In this document: positions 5,556 to 7,331 of the stretch, one piece after another
Layout of the letters: each line of letters starts with the position of its first letter
How positions within the stretch are numbered: position 1 is the first letter of the stretch
Assembly: GCA_002479715.1 (NCBI GenBank)
Contig: DLOT01000078.1
Span: 11,874 to 19,204 of the forward strand
Source: Ruminococcus sp. UBA7477
Lineage (GTDB): Bacteria > Bacillota > Clostridia > Oscillospirales > Ruminococcaceae
Direction: 5' to 3'
DNA length: 7,331 bases
Made by a program: the position numbers and the translations under genes
The notes under the pieces: model-generated
Told to the model about the DNA's origin: nothing
Seen by the model: only the letters and a program-made list of their open reading frames with translations
Database searches by the model: none

Positions 5556-6317
5556 TCAAACCTCGTATTTCAAAATATCTCTGTTGCTCGGCGCCACCTG
5601 CACCATCGCCTCGGGGAAAGCCTCGGCGATCGCCTTGCACATATATTCGCAGAATATGTTTTCCGTGTAAAAATGAGCTGCGTCAAAAACAGTGACTTTG
5701 CTGTTATATGCGTCGATAAAAACGTCATGCCGGACGTCGCCCGTGATAAAAGCATCACAGCACGCCTTTACCGCATCTCCGAGAAAGCTTCCTCCGCTGC
5801 CGGAGCAAACGGCGATCTTCCTGATGCAGCCTCCCATATCGTTATATCTGACCACGCCGCAGCCGAGCGTGCTTCTGATCTTTCCTGCCCACTCCCCGGC
5901 AGTAAGAGTGCCGTCTGTTTCGCATATGAAGCCGCACTCCACACCGTTTTCAATATGCAATGGTGCGTATGGGTTAAGCCCGAGCTTATCGCACAGAATA
6001 CGGTTCATCACCGCGCTGTCAAAATTGGTATGTGCGGATATAACGCTTACTCCAGAGCGCAGCAAAACGCCTATCGGCGAAGCGCTGTCAACAACCTTAA
6101 GCGCCTTAAAAATGATCGGGTGATGTGTTATGACAAGCTCTGCCTGCTGAACCTGCGCGTCATGGGCAACATCCGAGGTAACATCAAGGGCAATGAGTAT
6201 TTTGCCGACCCTTGCGGATCCGTTTCCGATCAGAAGTCCGCTGTTATCGTAGCCTTCCTGCAGCGAAAAGGGCGCGATTTTATCTATAAAGTCATAAACA
6301 TCTCCTACTGTCGTCAT
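5556..6317 (-). CDS. Nif3-like dinuclear metal center hexameric protein
   Basis: This is a member of the Nif3/DUF34 family (E. coli YbgI, B. subtilis YqfO), often mislabelled GTP cyclohydrolase I type 2. These are hexameric rings with a two-metal site; the true substrate is unsettled. Counting from the ATG at 6317 (253 residues), the ligands known from YbgI are all present: H65-H66 in THHPIIF, D100 in SAHTNFD, and H215 and E219 in DAAHFYTE. The length matches the short YbgI form, so the PII-like insert of YqfO is absent. A GTG at 6320 one codon earlier is possible, but ATG makes a TGATG overlap with the trmK stop and sits 7 nt after GGAG in the end of trmK, so I prefer it. The trmK-Nif3 pairing is common in Firmicutes. 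The gene is middle in a three-gene operon with rqcH 4 nt downstream. Confidence 0.95.
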   Translation of the reverse strand: MTTVGDVYDFIDKIAPFSLQEGYDNSGLLIGNGSARVGKILIALDVTSDVAHDAQVQQAELVITHHPIIFKALKVVDSASPIGVLLRSGVSVISAHTNFDSAVMNRILCDKLGLNPYAPLHIENGVECGFICETDGTLTAGEWAGKIRSTLGCGVVRYNDMGGCIRKIAVCSGSGGSFLGDAVKACCDAFITGDVRHDVFIDAYNSKVTVFDAAHFYTENIFCEYMCKAIAEAFPEAMVQVAPSNRDILKYEV

Positions 6318-6997
6318 CACACTTCTCCTCCGTTCGCATAGCTTTCAAGGCGGCTCGAAAGCTCGGCAAAAAGCTTTCCGTCAGCGCTGTCGGGGTCACC
6401 ATTCAGCATTCCCCGCCCCTTTATCAAAAGCTTATCCGACTGTCTTTTCAAAAAGCCCTTCTCCTCGGCAGTTTTGTTGTCCATTTTGCCGATATATGTA
6501 TCCAGCAGCGAATATTCGCGCTTTTTGCCCGTATATTTTGCAAGAATGACCGTATAGAAAAAGCCCTCGAAGCAAGCTTTCTCTCTCAATATTTCAAAGC
6601 CCATTTCCCAAAGTCTTGAGCGGAGCTGCGCTATTTTAGTCATCGGCTGCAAGATCAGGTTTACGCCGTCATGAAGCCAGCCACACCTTTCTATGATCTC
6701 CGCAATAAGCTCGCCGCCCATTCCTGCGATCACAACATCGCTCACATCATCACGGGATATGCCGTCAAGTCCGTCAGACAGTACGGTTTGTATCGCACCA
6801 TCCAATCCCGCCGACGAAATATGTTCTTTTGCACTTTGCAGCGGTCCTTGATTTATATCCGCTGCGACAGCGCGCCTGCATATCCCATGTGATACCAGAA
6901 ACACAGGCAGATAGCCATGGTCCGTCCCGACATCAACGACTGTTCCCCTACCCGAAACCATCTCGGCGCAGGCAGAGAGCCTGTTATCAAGCGGCAT
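6317..6997 (-). CDS. trmK: tRNA (adenine(22)-N1)-methyltransferase TrmK
   Basis: This 226-residue SAM-dependent enzyme (B. subtilis YqfN/TrmK family) makes m1A22 in the D-arm of a subset of tRNAs. The Rossmann methyltransferase domain (about 1-155) has motif I DVGTDHGYLP (22-31), the acidic end of strand 2 in AADIN (45-49), AGMGG (91-95) and LQPM (116-119), all characteristic of TrmK. The C-terminal part (about 155-226) is charged and helical, the coiled-coil-like segment seen in the family. AGGGGG (7010-7005) lies 7 nt before the ATG. It is the first gene of the operon and overlaps the Nif3-family start by one base. A likely substrate is encoded here: the tRNA-Tyr at 1689-1774 carries A22. 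I see no good promoter in the short gap before it, which is mostly taken by the upstream gene's terminator. Confidence 0.95.
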   Translation of the reverse strand: MPLDNRLSACAEMVSGRGTVVDVGTDHGYLPVFLVSHGICRRAVAADINQGPLQSAKEHISSAGLDGAIQTVLSDGLDGISRDDVSDVVIAGMGGELIAEIIERCGWLHDGVNLILQPMTKIAQLRSRLWEMGFEILREKACFEGFFYTVILAKYTGKKREYSLLDTYIGKMDNKTAEEKGFLKRQSDKLLIKGRGMLNGDPDSADGKLFAELSSRLESYANGGEV

Positions 6998-7015
6998 ACA
7001 TAATCCCCCTTTTCT

Positions 7016-7054
7016 GAATAAAAACTGCGCCCGCAGTAAGCTTAACGGACGCAG
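7016..7054 (-). terminator. Intrinsic terminator of the DUF1858 gene
   Basis: On the minus strand CTGCGTCCG (7054-7046) pairs with CGGGCGCAG (7033-7025), nine pairs with one T.G wobble, enclosing a 12-nt loop. TTTTTATT follows at 7024-7017. The wobble is a C.A mismatch on the plus strand, so the hairpin is oriented for the minus strand. It begins 9 nt after the stop codon and ends less than 20 nt before the trmK start. Confidence 0.85.
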
Positions 7055-7063
7055 CGTTCTTTA

Positions 7064-7267
7064 TCAGTTTCCCAGAGCCTTATTGAGCTTTTCAACAAGC
7101 TCGTCGGCGTCGGTTCCGTGAACGGCGCAGGCCTGTCCGACCGATTCTCCTCTTGAGTGAGGGCAGCCTAGGCAATGCATACCTATTTCAAAAAAGTATG
7201 GTGCCAGATCCGCATTATAATCAAGAATATCTCCGATAATCGTATCCTTTGTAATGACCATTTTCAT
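7064..7267 (-). CDS. Hybrid-cluster-protein-associated redox disulfide (DUF1858) protein
   Basis: This 67-residue cytoplasmic protein belongs to the DUF1858 domain family, whose members include the prismane/hybrid cluster protein-associated redox disulfide type. The order is typical: a basic start MKMVITKDTIIGDIL, a helix ending PYFFEIGMHC, then CLGCPHSRGES (32-42) with the C32-x-x-C35 pair, a third cysteine at C47, and a C-terminal helix. The CxxCPH motif suggests thiol/disulfide chemistry, but the biochemical role is unknown. No hybrid cluster protein gene is in the window. I chose the ATG at 7267, with AAGGAAG just upstream. An in-frame ATG at 7315 would add 16 residues but falls on the predicted transcription start and lacks a ribosome site; a second ATG at 7261 is also possible. 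It appears to be a single-gene unit with its own promoter and terminator. Confidence 0.92.
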   Translation of the reverse strand: MKMVITKDTIIGDILDYNADLAPYFFEIGMHCLGCPHSRGESVGQACAVHGTDADELVEKLNKALGN

Positions 7268-7300
7268 TAAACTTCCTTTCTTAATAATGACATAAACAAT

Positions 7301-7319
7301 ATAGATGCTCTGCATCTAT
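7301..7319. promoter_or_regulatory. Perfect 8-bp dyad at the DUF1858 promoter, operator candidate
   Basis: ATAGATGC and GCATCTAT flank a 3-bp centre TCT, forming a 19-bp perfect inverted repeat. It overlaps the -10 box by two bases and covers the predicted start. That position suits a repressor operator; as RNA it could instead form a 5'-end stem-loop. Confidence 0.5.
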
Positions 7320-7331
7320 TATACCATATAA
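7318..7331 (-). promoter_or_regulatory. Extended -10 promoter of the DUF1858 gene (partial)
   Basis: On the minus strand TATAAT (7323-7318) is preceded by TGG (7326-7324), giving an extended -10. The -35 box would lie beyond the window end. The start is expected near 7311, leaving a leader of about 44 nt. Confidence 0.65.

Noticed and set aside
5673..6341. 222-codon plus-strand open frame opposite the Nif3-family gene
   Set aside because: The opposite strand encodes a protein with all Nif3 metal ligands intact; this frame has no recognisable domain and is a shadow.
7268..7315. 16-residue N-terminal extension of the DUF1858 protein from an ATG at 7315
   Set aside because: That ATG is at the predicted transcription start and in the dyad, with no ribosome site; the ATG at 7267 has AAGGAAG and fits the family's usual start.

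Overview
The window looks like a chromosomal segment of a low-to-mid GC Firmicute, most likely a gut-type Clostridia (Oscillospiraceae/Ruminococcus-like; the taxon is inference). The basis is consensus sigma-A promoters, GGAGG-type ribosome binding sites, and a gene set (typA, rqcH, trmK, a Nif3-family gene, a CxxCPH redox-disulfide protein) typical of that group. There are no phage, IS or CRISPR features. Most of the window is conserved translation-related housekeeping; the left 1.5 kb is the less familiar part.

Region 1-1300 (minus strand): two closely spaced genes of unknown function. The first to be transcribed encodes a small secreted protein (615-1058). The second encodes a protein with one N-terminal membrane anchor and an extracellular domain (4-597). 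They appear to be driven by a good promoter at 1269-1297, which leaves an unusually long leader of about 200 nt. That leader holds a full AGGAGG site in front of a tiny reading frame.

Region 1260-1860 (intergenic, then plus strand): a divergent promoter region. A plus-strand promoter at 1386-1414 shares a 15-of-16-base element with the minus-strand promoter. A perfect-consensus promoter at 1519-1547 follows and drives tandem tRNA-Thr(TGT) and tRNA-Tyr(GTA) genes. Each tRNA has one odd T-arm base. A hairpin follows the tRNAs, then the start of typA.

Region 1875-3750 (plus strand): typA/bipA, a ribosome-associated translational GTPase, ending at a strong intrinsic terminator in the convergent gap with rqcH.

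Region 3797-6997 (minus strand): a tight trmK - Nif3-family - rqcH operon, with a TGATG overlap between the first two genes and a 4-nt gap before the third. It encodes the tRNA A22 methyltransferase, the dinuclear-metal Nif3 protein, and RqcH, which adds alanine tails in ribosome quality control. With the tRNAs and typA, most of the window concerns tRNA and ribosome function.

Region 7000-7331 (minus strand): a 67-residue hybrid-cluster-protein-associated redox disulfide protein (DUF1858 type) with its own terminator. Its extended -10 promoter is overlapped by a perfect 8-bp dyad that looks like an operator. No wholly new system is evident. The best candidates for novelty are the secreted/membrane pair with its leader and the divergent promoter element.
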